NCBI GenBank assembly: GCA_963817905.1
Contig: CAWFPS010000003.1
Coordinates: 1,905,162 to 1,969,161, forward strand
Length of the DNA: 64,000 bases
Reading direction: 5' to 3'
From: VRUE01 sp963817905
Lineage (GTDB): Bacteria > Actinomycetota > Thermoleophilia > Solirubrobacterales > 70-9
Shown in pieces: positions 53,872 through 62,215 of the stretch (its first letter is position 1; each line of letters opens with the position of its first letter). The notes below the pieces were generated by a model. That model was not told the origin of the DNA and ran no database searches. It worked only from the letters and a program-made list of their open reading frames with translations. The position numbers and the translations under genes were made by a program.

Positions 53872-54957
53872 TCAGTGTTTTTCCAAAATTTCCATTAATC
53901 TATAATTGAGGTATAATTTCTCTTTTCCCACCTTCACCGATTTTAGAAAACCTTCTTTTTCGAGGTCTCTTAAATAATTACCTACGGTCTTGGGCGTTCC
54001 AAGTTTCTCATCTATCAAATGTTGTCTTTTGGTGTAGGGCAACCGGAATAGTATTTCAATCAATTCCTTGGAATACGCATTGGGTAATTTATCCTTTACT
54101 TCTGTTGACATACGTTCCATAAGGGAAATAATATCCTCAAGACGTTTTAGTCCTTTTTTGGCGGTGGTCTCGATCATATCGAGCATGTACACTACCCAGC
54201 CTTCCCAATCTTCTTTTTCGGTAACCAATCTCAGCTTTTTATAGTAGGCCGCTTTATGCTTAATAATATATTCACTGAGATAGATAGCAGGTATATCCAA
54301 TAGTTTTTCTAGCTTAAGATAGAGTAGGAGCAGAATCCGTCCTGTTCTCCCATTACCATCGGAGAAGGGATGGATCGCTTCAAATTGATAATGCATCAAA
54401 GCCATCTTTATCAGTGGATCAAGATTACTTTGTTCGTTTAAGAATTTTTCTAGATTGGCCAACTTATCCCTTATAATAGCTTCACCCGATGGTGGGGTAT
54501 AGATAGTTTGCCCTTTGCTAGTTGATAAGGTGGTGCCGGGGGTCGTTCTAATTCCTGAAGTATTTTGTTTGATACGCTGTACAATTTCAATGCACAGATT
54601 CGTAGTTATAAATGGTTTTTTTTCAAGATGTTCCAGTCCATACCAAAGTGCTTCCTTATAGCTGATCACCTCTTTGGCTGCAGGATTATCAAATTTTTTA
54701 TCGGCAACAACAGCTTGATATAGGTCGTCATTGGTGGTAATGATGTTTTCTATTTCAGAACTTGCTTTTGCTTCTTGTAAGTGAATGGTGTCTAGAAAAA
54801 GGCTCGGGTTTGGCAAGTTGGTAATGGCTCCGTTTAGTTTGGATAATGCCCTACTGGCTGTAATCGTTTTACGTAGAATAGCGGTAGTTTCCAAATCCTG
54901 TTTTGGAGGAAGTAATGGTAAATCGTTATATGGGATATCTTTACTAAATGCAGTCAC
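53872..54957 (-). CDS. Fic-family protein with N-terminal inhibitory helix
   Basis: This 361-residue Fic/AMP-transferase family protein has the catalytic motif HPFSDGNGRTGR at residues 196-207, with all key residues. Residues 66-71 read SSEIEN, which fits the (S/T)xxxE(G/N) inhibitory helix of class II Fic proteins, so it is probably autoinhibited. The C terminus is a winged helix-like region (residues 300-350). Such proteins modify host or own proteins by AMPylation, but many are housekeeping or toxin-like. No separate antitoxin gene is next to it. Confidence 0.9.
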   Translation of the reverse strand: MTAFSKDIPYNDLPLLPPKQDLETTAILRKTITASRALSKLNGAITNLPNPSLFLDTIHLQEAKASSEIENIITTNDDLYQAVVADKKFDNPAAKEVISYKEALWYGLEHLEKKPFITTNLCIEIVQRIKQNTSGIRTTPGTTLSTSKGQTIYTPPSGEAIIRDKLANLEKFLNEQSNLDPLIKMALMHYQFEAIHPFSDGNGRTGRILLLLYLKLEKLLDIPAIYLSEYIIKHKAAYYKKLRLVTEKEDWEGWVVYMLDMIETTAKKGLKRLEDIISLMERMSTEVKDKLPNAYSKELIEILFRLPYTKRQHLIDEKLGTPKTVGNYLRDLEKEGFLKSVKVGKEKLYLNYRLMEILEKH

Positions 54958-55104
54958 TTCTTAAGGGTCGAATTTACACTCGTTTTAAATACAAGGGTAA
55001 ATATACATAAAAATTACCCTTGTTTTGGCGATAGGTGTAAAAAGTACGCTTGTTGATTTTTTGTGTTCAGATTTAAGGACGGGTCAATACTGTTACCACA
55101 CGTT

Positions 55105-56158
55105 TTATAATTTGTTATTTAAGATTTTACGTAATTCAATGGGCTTAATGTTTTGGGCAATTATTTTACCCTCTTGATTCAGAAGTAAATTAAAAGGAAT
55201 GGAATTAAGATTATAGGTTTCTTCAGTAGTTCTAAGTGAATCTATAACTTGAGTCCAGTTTAAATTATCCTCCCTGATGGCCTTTTTCCATGCTTCTTTA
55301 TCCTTGTCAATGGAAATTCCTAATATTTCAAATCCATCATTTTTAAATGAATCATATATGTCCACAAGTTCTGGATTGGTTTGTCTACAAGGGGCACACC
55401 AAGAGGCCCAAAACTCCAGCAAGACGAATCTGCCATTGAAGGATAGTCTATTAATCATTAGGCCTTCTTCGTCGGGAAATACGATATCGGGTGGTGTATT
55501 CCCAATTGCAAAAAGCCTCCGTTGTTTTATGAGACCACTTATTTTATCCAGATCGTCTTTTACTTGGTAGCTCGTATCCAAAAGTTTGAAGAGAGTTTCT
55601 AATTCACTACCGTTCAAGGAATTGTAATAGCTGCCGCACTCAGCTAAATATTCTCCACTCATTACGGATTTAGGGTTGTTGGAAATAAATTCATGAAGAT
55701 TGTTGTATAGGGAAATCTTTTTTATACTATCGTTTTTCTCATTATGAACTGTTTTAAGCATTCTATCTCCGAAACGGTTTCTCAGATCTTGACTTTTTGA
55801 ACCGCTGATGCTATCTATGTCTAAAAATTTCGTCATACCCATATTCGAGTTTCTAACCGAGTATTTCGAGATAATATTGATTGTACTATTTTCCAACATG
55901 AAAACACCTAAAGTCATGTTTTCTTTTGAAGATGGCCGTCCAGGATATAAAATCCCTTTTGTGGGGTTTGGTACATTTCCTTTAAACGTAAATGAGTTTT
56001 TTACTACAAGGGCACTATCAATTAAATCGTTGTATTTTAAATAGATGTAACCCGTTATAATCTCCTTCAATTTTGCCATTTAAAAGAAACCCATCCCTTT
56101 CTTTTTCGCAATTGGTCAGAAGGATTGTTACTATTCCAATTGAAACTATCTTTTTCAT
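55105..56158 (-). pseudogene. TlpA-like thioredoxin lipoprotein, one-base frameshift near N terminus
   Basis: The C-terminal half is a clear TlpA-like domain with EFWASWCAPCRQTNPEL and SIPFNLLLNQEGK. The N-terminal half is DUF4369-like (DSALVVKNSFTFKGNV). The in-frame start at 56079 lacks a signal peptide. In another frame from 56158 the sequence reads MKKIVSIGIVTILLTNCEK and LLNGKIEGDYNG, a lipoprotein signal that joins the domain. One extra base in the CCC run at 56051-56053 would explain this. Corrected, the protein has 350 residues. Such proteins reduce disulfides in the periplasm. Confidence 0.8.
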
Positions 56159-56704
56159 TTTCATACAAACATATGGTTGGTTAAAAGTGTTGGAACATAG
56201 ATTTTTAGTAACAAGTTACTTTATTTCTATTTAGAAACATGAAGCTAAGAGGAATAGCAAGAGGGCAACACGCTTGCGCGGTGTTGCTGAGTTTTGTGTT
56301 TGAGTAAGACTTTGTTTTACAATGTCTTAAGGAGATTTTAAGCTTTTAATTGTCATTCCAAAAAAGCGGTTTTTGCGGCAAACGCCCTCGCAACCCCTAT
56401 AAATAGGCTCAAATTTGCGGCAAATAGGAGATTTACCTCGCTCAGTAGTATTAGCTCGGTAAGGATTTGGGGATGGAACCTTTCTGTATAAAAACTGACA
56501 GCCCCATCATTTTTATACAGATACATTTAATTTGGTGTATACATATTTCAGGACAAGTCAGACCATCTTCTTTATCCTCAATCCCCGGCACCGCAAAGCG
56601 AAAAATAAAAAGTACTCTTAAGACCTTATTACGAGATATTTAGGTGAGGCTATAACCAAAGAGCTGCGAACAGTTGGGAGTACGTAAATAATGCGCTATC
56701 CAAA
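56159..56704. other. Gene-free stretch with two inverted repeats
   Basis: No open frame is seen. One hairpin is GCAACAC/GTGTTGC (56265-56287). A second is CTGTATAAAAA/TTTTTATACAG (56484-56520), a perfect 11-bp stem. Neither sits at an obvious gene end. The stretch separates the TlpA protein from the first of the hypothetical genes and could be a decayed boundary element. Confidence 0.5.
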
Positions 56705-57244
56705 TTAACCTTCTAAACTATTCCAGAAAATACTATTAAATAGACTTCCACTCGCTATTTTATCGCCTCTATAAAACTTTAACTTCCCCTTAAAAATTGG
56801 CTCTTTGCTTATGTTCCAATATAGACGATAATCCGAAAGGGATGTCAATATTATACTTTTGAAATTTTCACCTTTTATATCAACATAATGGAAAGCTTCA
56901 AATGGCAATAACCTAAACATACTTTTTCTTCGAACCGATGGCGCGCCATACACAATAACTTCCTCGATATCCTTCTTCAAAACTATTGTTTTGACTGTCT
57001 TTTCTTGAATGGTAATTTGATTATGCTCAATGATTATTTGTCCTTTGGATGAATTTTTCAAATAATCAATAAACAATAGAACAACAACTAGTAATTGTAA
57101 AGCTGTGAGGAATAAAATCATTCTCATGTCAAAAATATGTTCCCAAATAATATTTACCAAAAAGCAACAAATAGCAAATATTAATATTGAAATACTATAC
57201 TTTAAATTCTTAAAAATGTCTGTTCTATTAATTCTGTAAATCAT
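56705..57244 (-). CDS. Two-helix membrane protein with PH-like C-terminal domain
   Basis: This 179-residue protein has two close transmembrane helices at residues 14-65 (ISILIFAICCFLVNIIW and MILFLTALQLLVVVLLFIDY). The rest is a soluble domain of alternating strands (IIIEHNQITIQEKTVKTIVL then FHYVDIKGENFKSIIL), similar to bacterial PH domains. I recognise no family with confidence. It is the leftmost of the run of unrelated minus-strand genes. Confidence 0.6.
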   Translation of the reverse strand: MIYRINRTDIFKNLKYSISILIFAICCFLVNIIWEHIFDMRMILFLTALQLLVVVLLFIDYLKNSSKGQIIIEHNQITIQEKTVKTIVLKKDIEEVIVYGAPSVRRKSMFRLLPFEAFHYVDIKGENFKSIILTSLSDYRLYWNISKEPIFKGKLKFYRGDKIASGSLFNSIFWNSLEG

Positions 57245-57486
57245 ATTTCATCGATTGGGACTGAATCCGTATATCATATCAGAACTATTTCCAAAATTAA
57301 AACTCCTACTTAATTCAATTATCTCAACCTCAGTAGCTATGGGAAGTTTGCAACATCACAGCTAACCCAACAAGTATGCCGTAGTCAAAAGACTATGGCA
57401 CAAAAGATTCGATTATATTTAAATTTACACTTGGTTGCTTATCTTAAGCGTACGGCACGAATTTACAAACTTCAAAATGCTGGGGA

Positions 57487-58206
57487 TTAATCACATGTAG
57501 AATCTTTTATATCATAAAAATCAAAAATTAAAAAAAAGGATTTTTTAGAATTATTTGTTAGTTCCAAAATTTTATCTTTAATCATATCTTCACTTTGTGT
57601 TGAGAAATCAGAAAAAATAATACCAAGATTAGAAGTTTCACTGTTAAAAAACAATGAAATTTTTCTTTTTTCCCCAGTTTTAGGAAATACATTATCACAA
57701 TTTAAAACAGATTTGTATTCATCAATAAGAGGCTTAATATTCATTTTTTTTCCCTCAATTAAAGAATCGTTTAAAACTTCATAATAAAATCCTTCTTTAT
57801 AAAATTTAGGAAGTTTTGTGTAAGGATATAATTCTAATGTTTCATTCTTTGTTAAATAATCAAAAAAAGTTTGTGTCCCTGAAATTTGAACTTTATCCTT
57901 AGTACTATTTGTCCAGTAAAATTCACAACTATTGTTGGAAAGGATATAATGAAATTTATCCATTTTCATTATTTCACTGAGCTTCTCATCTCTTTTGCTT
58001 ACCCATTTTCTAAATTTTTCAAAATCAAACTCTTTGTTATAGTGTAATATTTGATATTCAAGATAATTATCAAATAATGAGCTATTATTTACATATTTGA
58101 TTATATCTTTTTCATTATTGTAAGACAATAATAAATAACATAAGACAATTAATCCAATTAATGAAAATATCAATATTCCAAATAAAATCTTTTTTATCTT
58201 TTTCAT
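57487..58206 (-). CDS. Membrane-anchored hypothetical protein
   Basis: This protein of about 239 residues has a basic N terminus and one hydrophobic helix (MKKIKKILFGILIFSLIGLI and on to CYLLLSYN). The extracellular or periplasmic part is rich in Lys, Phe and Asn and shows no known motif. The start at 58206 is preferred. A longer frame would run into the inverted-repeat element to the right, which abuts this start directly. AT-rich codons set it apart from core genes. Confidence 0.6.
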   Translation of the reverse strand: MKKIKKILFGILIFSLIGLIVLCYLLLSYNNEKDIIKYVNNSSLFDNYLEYQILHYNKEFDFEKFRKWVSKRDEKLSEIMKMDKFHYILSNNSCEFYWTNSTKDKVQISGTQTFFDYLTKNETLELYPYTKLPKFYKEGFYYEVLNDSLIEGKKMNIKPLIDEYKSVLNCDNVFPKTGEKRKISLFFNSETSNLGIIFSDFSTQSEDMIKDKILELTNNSKKSFFLIFDFYDIKDSTCD

Positions 58207-58310
58207 TTTAAAAGCCAAATCGAAAGATTTGGCGGACTTAGTAAACACGCCCAAGACTTTAAATACAGCACTTTATGCCCTATTTGCTATAGGCAATGTT
58301 GTGTTTAGTT
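58207..58310. repeat. Half of a cassette-type inverted-repeat element
   Basis: This is the right half of the element type described at 63636-63831. It includes the GCCAAATC-gaaa-GATTTGGC hairpin (58214-58233) and the end TTTGCTATAGGCAATGTTGTG. The left arm is missing, and the gene to the left starts at its edge. The right end lies about 18 bp from the next stop codon. Confidence 0.6.
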
Positions 58311-58327
58311 TTTTTTTTGCTTTTTTC

Positions 58328-58786
58328 TCAGTTAATATTCTGAAATATTGATCTTAACAATTTAGACACTGGTTCCAATAATTGTTCTGGAAAAATGATA
58401 TTTACCACAGCTAGAATAAGTGGTATAACTAGAATTATTACAGAAATGATTAATCCATATATGAATAATCTAGTTGAATGTTTTTTTACAAAAGCGTGAT
58501 TGAAATTTCTTGTCAATAGTTGAATAATCCATCCACATGAGTAGCAAATATTTGCCGTAATAAAAAATATTGCTATTAAAGCAAATGCCCATATAACAAG
58601 GGCAGGTCCCGGATATAATTTAAAATAGCCATGGCCTGGGAGAATTGAAATAAGTTCGATATTTAGAAATCCTAATGCAAAAAGAAAAACGTTATAAGGA
58701 ATTCTCCTAATTTCCCACCAAAGTAAAACTTTATACCAAGGTTTCAACTCGGTGTTCAAGTAAAAAATCTTTTGAAATATGGTCAT
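58328..58786 (-). CDS. Polytopic hypothetical membrane protein
   Basis: This 152-residue protein has four predicted helices (for example YNVFLFALGFLNIELISIL, PALVIWAFALIAIFFITANI and LFIYGLIISVIILVIPLIL). Its sequence gives no family. The chosen ATG (58786) follows the inverted-repeat element, whereas the longer open frame runs through that element and should be disregarded. Confidence 0.65.
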   Translation of the reverse strand: MTIFQKIFYLNTELKPWYKVLLWWEIRRIPYNVFLFALGFLNIELISILPGHGYFKLYPGPALVIWAFALIAIFFITANICYSCGWIIQLLTRNFNHAFVKKHSTRLFIYGLIISVIILVIPLILAVVNIIFPEQLLEPVSKLLRSIFQNIN

Positions 58787-58798
58787 TCTGAAATTAAA

Positions 58799-58927
58799 CA
58801 CAACGTTGTGTATAGGAAAGTTGCGTGTTTGTGTGCGAGGATTTTCCGAAGGAAAATCAGAAGCTAGCAAACGAGCAACTAACTTTGGTTTAGCTAAAAC
58901 TAGCAATTTTTTATATACGGTGTTAGC
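58799..58927. repeat. Cassette-type inverted-repeat element
   Basis: A 129-bp element with imperfect outer arms (left AACGTTGTGTATAGG, right TATATACGGTGTTAG, pairing with G-U and mismatches). Inside are GTTGC..GTTTG/CAAACGAGCAAC and a perfect GATTTTCC-gaa-GGAAAATC hairpin (58840-58858). It fills the gap between the SUMF1 gene and the membrane protein gene. Confidence 0.7.
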
Positions 58928-59009
58928 GGTAGTTGTTTTCTTCTGTGTTTTAAAAACGGACTTACGAAAAAAATATAAGACCAACCACGATTGAAGTCCA
59001 TTAATATTT

Positions 59010-59834
59010 TTAAAGGGAGGAAGCGAGCCGGAACCCTAATGTGCCATGGCCTAACCGGAAGGGGTTGCGATAGGCTACATGGCTTCTAGCGGGTTGGCTA
59101 GCTACACTACCACCTCGGAAAACACGATGCGGCCCTGTTGCAGGTCCCTTCGGATTATTTTCCGGACTTTTACTATAATAGTTTTCATCATACCAATCGT
59201 TGCACCATTCAAATACATTGCCCGACATATCATACAATCCCAATTCATTGGCCTCTTTTTGTCCAACAGGATGAGTATTTAATGGGCTGTTGGCATAAGT
59301 CCAAGCTACCACATTGAAATCATTACTACCAGAATAATCAAATTTTTTGCTCTTTGTACCACCTCTTGCAGCATACTCCCATTCTGCTTCTGTAGGAAGG
59401 CGATAGTTCTTACCTGATAGAACATTCAACTTTTTTATAAATGTCTGTATATCATCCCAGCCAACAGCTGTTACCGGGCAATCCATGCAATCTTTACGAC
59501 CGGAAGGATTGCTGCCCATAATCTGTTGCCATTGTGCCAACGTAGTTTCATATTTAGCTATTTTGAAACTGCTTAGCGTAACATAATGAATTGGCTTTTC
59601 ATTATTATTTTCATTGCTACCCATAGCAAACCGACCGCCCAGCACCGTTACCATATCCGGCTCATTGATATTTCCAGTTGAAATGAACGTCGTGGAAGAA
59701 TCAGAATTAACCACAATTGCGTTTTCCGATATCTCCAAATTGCTTCGCCACGACCAATTACCGGCAGCTACTATGAGCAGAACTACTAGTAATAGGTATT
59801 TTAGTGCTGTGTTTTTTGCTGGTGGTTTCTCCAT
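59010..59834 (-). CDS. SUMF1/FGE-like domain lipid- or membrane-anchored protein
   Basis: This protein of about 274 residues has an N-terminal membrane anchor (LKYLLLVVLLIVAAGNW). A SUMF1/formylglycine-generating-enzyme-like domain follows, with MVTVLGGRFAMGSNE, LPTEAEWEYAARGG and RVFRGGSVASQPARSHVAYR. The catalytic Cys pair of true FGE is absent from that last block, so it does not look like a sulfatase activator. It may be a structural member, as in gliding proteins GldJ/GldK. The start at 59834 lies 76 bp from the left end of the next inverted-repeat element. Confidence 0.78.
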   Translation of the reverse strand: MEKPPAKNTALKYLLLVVLLIVAAGNWSWRSNLEISENAIVVNSDSSTTFISTGNINEPDMVTVLGGRFAMGSNENNNEKPIHYVTLSSFKIAKYETTLAQWQQIMGSNPSGRKDCMDCPVTAVGWDDIQTFIKKLNVLSGKNYRLPTEAEWEYAARGGTKSKKFDYSGSNDFNVVAWTYANSPLNTHPVGQKEANELGLYDMSGNVFEWCNDWYDENYYSKSPENNPKGPATGPHRVFRGGSVASQPARSHVAYRNPFRLGHGTLGFRLASSL

Positions 59835-59910
59835 TCTTATAATTTTCTTAATTTCTAATGCTGCAAAAGTCGCTTTTATCGCAGTTCTAGCACAGACCTC
59901 TACAATTACC

Positions 59911-60039
59911 GCTAACGGTTCGGCTATGATTAGTTGCGGCAAAACCTGCTAAGGTTTTCCGTCTACTGATAAAGCAGTTTAAATGTAAGAATTTTCTAGA
60001 GAGGGAAGGGGTAGCGATTAATTATAGCCAATGTTAGGC
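59911..60039. repeat. Cassette-type inverted-repeat element
   Basis: A 129-bp element starting GCTAACGGTTCGGCTATGAT and ending TTATAGCCAATGTTAGGC. The outer arms pair as GGCTATgATTAg with the mirrored TaATTATAGCC. An inner AAAACCT/AGGTTTT hairpin (59941-59958) is also present. The right end GTTAGGC fits GTTRRRY, and it lies 14 bp from the HigA stop. Confidence 0.72.
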
Positions 60040-60053
60040 ACTGGCTTTTTTTA

Positions 60054-60410
60054 TTAATAGTCTTGAACCAAGACTTCTGTTGGAATATGTAAAGTCGTGT
60101 TGAGTTTTCTAATCATGTCCAAGGTAAGTTTTCTTTTTTTGCTTAAAATTTCACTTACCCTACTTTTAAATCCGACTACTTCTGCCAAGTCCTTTTGTTT
60201 CATTCCCATCTGTTCCATTCGGAATTTGATGGCCTCGATAGGGTCCGGCATTCCAATCGGGAAGTTCTCGTTTTCATAACGGTCGATCAAAATCGATAGG
60301 ATTTCGAGTTCGTCGCCTTGTTCAGTACCTTTTTTTGCGTCAAAAATCAGTTCGAGCCTTTTAAGTGCGTTCTGATAGTCTTTTTCGTTTCTGATAGGTG
60401 CTATTTTCAT
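60054..60410 (-). CDS. higA: HigA-type antitoxin, XRE-family
   Basis: This 118-residue antitoxin has a C-terminal XRE helix-turn-helix (about residues 65-118, MGMKQKDLAEVVGFKSRVSE then ILSKKRKLTLDMIRKL). An N-terminal helical region (PIRNEKDYQNALKRLELIFD) contacts the toxin in related HigA proteins. It starts right after the HigB stop (one-base gap). The pair is a typical passenger of mobile or cassette-type DNA. Confidence 0.9.
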   Translation of the reverse strand: MKIAPIRNEKDYQNALKRLELIFDAKKGTEQGDELEILSILIDRYENENFPIGMPDPIEAIKFRMEQMGMKQKDLAEVVGFKSRVSEILSKKRKLTLDMIRKLNTTLHIPTEVLVQDY

Positions 60411-60411
60411 G

Positions 60412-60705
60412 TTAAATTTCGTTTGCGTTTATCTTGTCATATTCCGCATGGGTCCCAACAAAGCGGATCCAGCAGATTTGGTAGTCGAAATTGAATTTTA
60501 CGATAAGTCTGTACTTATTGCCCTTAATATTGAAAACAATCCGATTGTCCTTCAATATACTGGCACTTGGGTATTCTTTTTTTAATTCGTTCAGGTTCTT
60601 GAATTCCGATTTTTCGGTTTCTCTGTACCAAGCCGTCAATTGTTGTTCGCAATCAGCGTGCTTAGCCCAAAAGTCCCTCAAAGTATGTTTTGCGATTACC
60701 CTCAA
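60412..60705 (-). CDS. higB: HigB-type toxin (mRNA interferase, RelE fold)
   Basis: This 97-residue toxin is read from TTG at 60705, since the conserved family N terminus (RVIAKHTLRDFWAKHADCEQ) begins exactly there. An upstream in-frame Met would add 13 residues in the promoter region. The RelE/HigB fold continues with NIKGNKYRLIVKFNFDYQIC and WIRFVGTHAEYDKI. It cleaves mRNA on the ribosome when its antitoxin is lost. It is co-transcribed with higA downstream and controlled by the operator listed next. Confidence 0.88.
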   Translation of the reverse strand: MRVIAKHTLRDFWAKHADCEQQLTAWYRETEKSEFKNLNELKKEYPSASILKDNRIVFNIKGNKYRLIVKFNFDYQICWIRFVGTHAEYDKINANEI

Positions 60706-60721
60706 AGTATGTTCTTTAGGA

Positions 60722-60757
60722 CAAAGATACAAAAAAGTTACCAAAACGGTAACTTTT
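60722..60757 (-). promoter_or_regulatory. higBA promoter and operator
   Basis: On the minus strand TATCTTTG (60722-60729) matches TAnnTTTG, 17 bp before the TTG start. Just upstream a perfect 10-bp inverted repeat AAAAGTTACC-n5-GGTAACTTTT (60733-60757) lies where the -33 region should be. This is the usual arrangement for repression by a HigBA complex. Confidence 0.65.
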
Positions 60758-60775
60758 ATGTGTTTTTTAGCTTGT

Positions 60776-60974
60776 GCTTAACGCCCCGCTAAACGCAGTG
60801 ACGTCCTGATTTTAAATCTTTATGTATCGAAGATACATATAAGATTTAAAAGACAATAGGGACGTTGCCAAATTGCTTTTAGCGATTGTTGTGTCATGTG
60901 TGCGGCCTGCGCCGACAGCCCGAAGCTGCTTGTTGATAGGGAGAAAAGCAATTTGGTTTAGCGGGGCGTTGGGT
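60776..60974. repeat. Element A: attC-like inverted repeat of 199 bp
   Basis: The outer ends are GCTTAAC (RYYYAAC) and GTTGGGT (GTTRRRY), with 14 bp of perfect inverted repeat (AACGCCCCGCTAAA at 60780-60793, TTTAGCGGGGCGTT at 60957-60970). Inside are two further stems: ACGTCC...GGGACGT holding TTTTAAATCTT/AAGATTTAAAA (60801-60866), and a perfect CCAAATTGCTTTT/AAAAGCAATTTGG (60868-60956). It has the shape of a large attC site with two extrahelical arms. Confidence 0.75.
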
Positions 60975-61050
60975 CAAATTTCCTGTGGTGCGGGGCTTTG
61001 CGGAGCAAAGTATAGCAACATAGGTCAGCTTCAGCTGAATTTGACCCAAC
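60968..61050. repeat. Element B: 83-bp inverted repeat between A and C
   Basis: Perfect 13-bp terminal inverted repeats (GTTGGGTCAAATT and AATTTGACCCAAC) flank about 57 bp with no gene. The left end shares three bases with element A, and the right end shares bases with element C. Confidence 0.65.
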
Positions 61051-61237
61051 GGTTCGGCTAAGCGTAGTGCGGTAGTAAGGAAACTTTTCGTTTCCGTCTA
61101 GGCACGAAGCTAAAGCTTATTGTTTAGTTTTATTTTTTTTGTCCAAAGCTAAATCCATAAGATTTAGCGACTTGATAAATATACACAGACCTTTCGGTTT
61201 TGCATTAGAGACCGTATTACGTTTAGGAATTGTTAGG
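61046..61237. repeat. Element C: cassette-type inverted repeat
   Basis: A 192-bp element with outer arms GGCTAAGCGTAGTGCGG and the mirrored CGTATTACGTTTAG. Inside are GGAAAC-ttttc-GTTTCC and GCTAAATC/GATTTAGC (61148-61168). It is about 90% alike by eye to the element at 62803-62996. The stop codon of the next gene (61233-61235) lies inside its right end. Confidence 0.78.
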
Positions 61238-62113
61238 AAAAGTTTTTCACTTCTTTTTTACTATTTCTCTTTTTGTCCAGCCATATAATTTTCACTTCTT
61301 TAGACAACTTTTTTAAGCTAGATACAATCTCTTTCTCTAAAGCACTTTCATCTTCAACATATGTTGCATTATAAAAAGAGTAAATGGTCCGATTTGATTT
61401 TATTAACTGCTCTTTTGGGTCTACGAAAGGTTTTAATACTTCAAAGCTTGATGAATAATCCACGGATATGGCCTAAGATGTCGATGCATATGATGATTCA
61501 GCCAAGTATTTACCCATTCTATTTCAGTCCAATCAGTTTCAGTTGAGTATTCTACAGATTTAAGTCCTTTAGCAACTTTTATAAAAGTGGATAACCCAAT
61601 ATTTTTTCCGTTGGTTGTTGCATAATCAATTCCTAAAAGTCCCCGAACTCTGCTTTCTAGTGATAATCTTATAGCATACAGAGTTAATAGGTCGGTAGAA
61701 TAATTGTTCTGATTCTGTTCTCTAATTTGGTGATTGTAAAACAATCTTTTAGCGCTGTCAAAATGTACTGCGGAAGGTTGCGTGTTCGTGCTTAAAATTA
61801 TGAATGATGTATCTTCATTTGAGTCCAAAAATTCAACATAATTTGCAACGTCGGCAATAACGGTTCTTAATTGTCCTTTTGAAATATCACCTTTAATGAA
61901 ATTTAAATATTCCGCTGCGTTTTGAACGTGACATCGCGTTAATAACTTAGTTTCTCTTTCTGTCCAAGAAATTTTGAACGCATTCTGTCTTTTGCAATTT
62001 GTAGTTAAAGGTTTGCCTCCGATTCGTTTTAAGTACTCAATTAGACGTTCAACATTTTCGTTAGTTAATTCCGTATAAGCAGATTTTAAATAATATGTTT
62101 TTTCCAGTACCAT
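61233..62113 (-). pseudogene. Hypothetical protein, split by a one-base deletion
   Basis: Two overlapping frames join into one protein of about 293 residues. The first part starts MVLEKTYYLKSAYTELTN and runs to PWIIHQALKY. The second continues LKPFVDPKEQLIKSNRTIYS with a tail rich in Lys. A missing A in the AA run at 61435-61436 accounts for the break. The sequence is mostly helical and gives no family I recognise. The start at 62113 avoids the inverted-repeat element to its right. Confidence 0.65.
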
Positions 62114-62132
62114 GAATGTTCTCAAAAGGGTT

Positions 62133-62213
62133 GCCAACGGCTTATGTATATTTAGTTGCGAAAATGGTAGTTCATTTCCCAAACTCTTTTAAAGATAATT
62201 GATTGCAGCCGTT
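62133..62213. repeat. Short cassette-type element
   Basis: An 81-bp element starting GCCAACGGCT and ending AGCCGTT. AACGGCT/AGCCGTT form the outer 7-bp arms. The right end lies 3 bp from the stop of the next gene and the left end 20 bp from the next start. It is the smallest of the set and has little internal structure. Confidence 0.5.
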
Positions 62214-62215
62214 TT

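Noticed and set aside
57245..57486. A full cassette element between the first two hypothetical genes
   Set aside because: Only a GCCGTAGTC/GACTATGGC hairpin is present; no AAC and GTT outer arms could be paired.
60873..61061. Open frame of 62 residues inside elements A, B and C
   Set aside because: It lies wholly inside inverted-repeat sequence on the opposite strand to all cassette genes, with a TTG start and no protein-like pattern.
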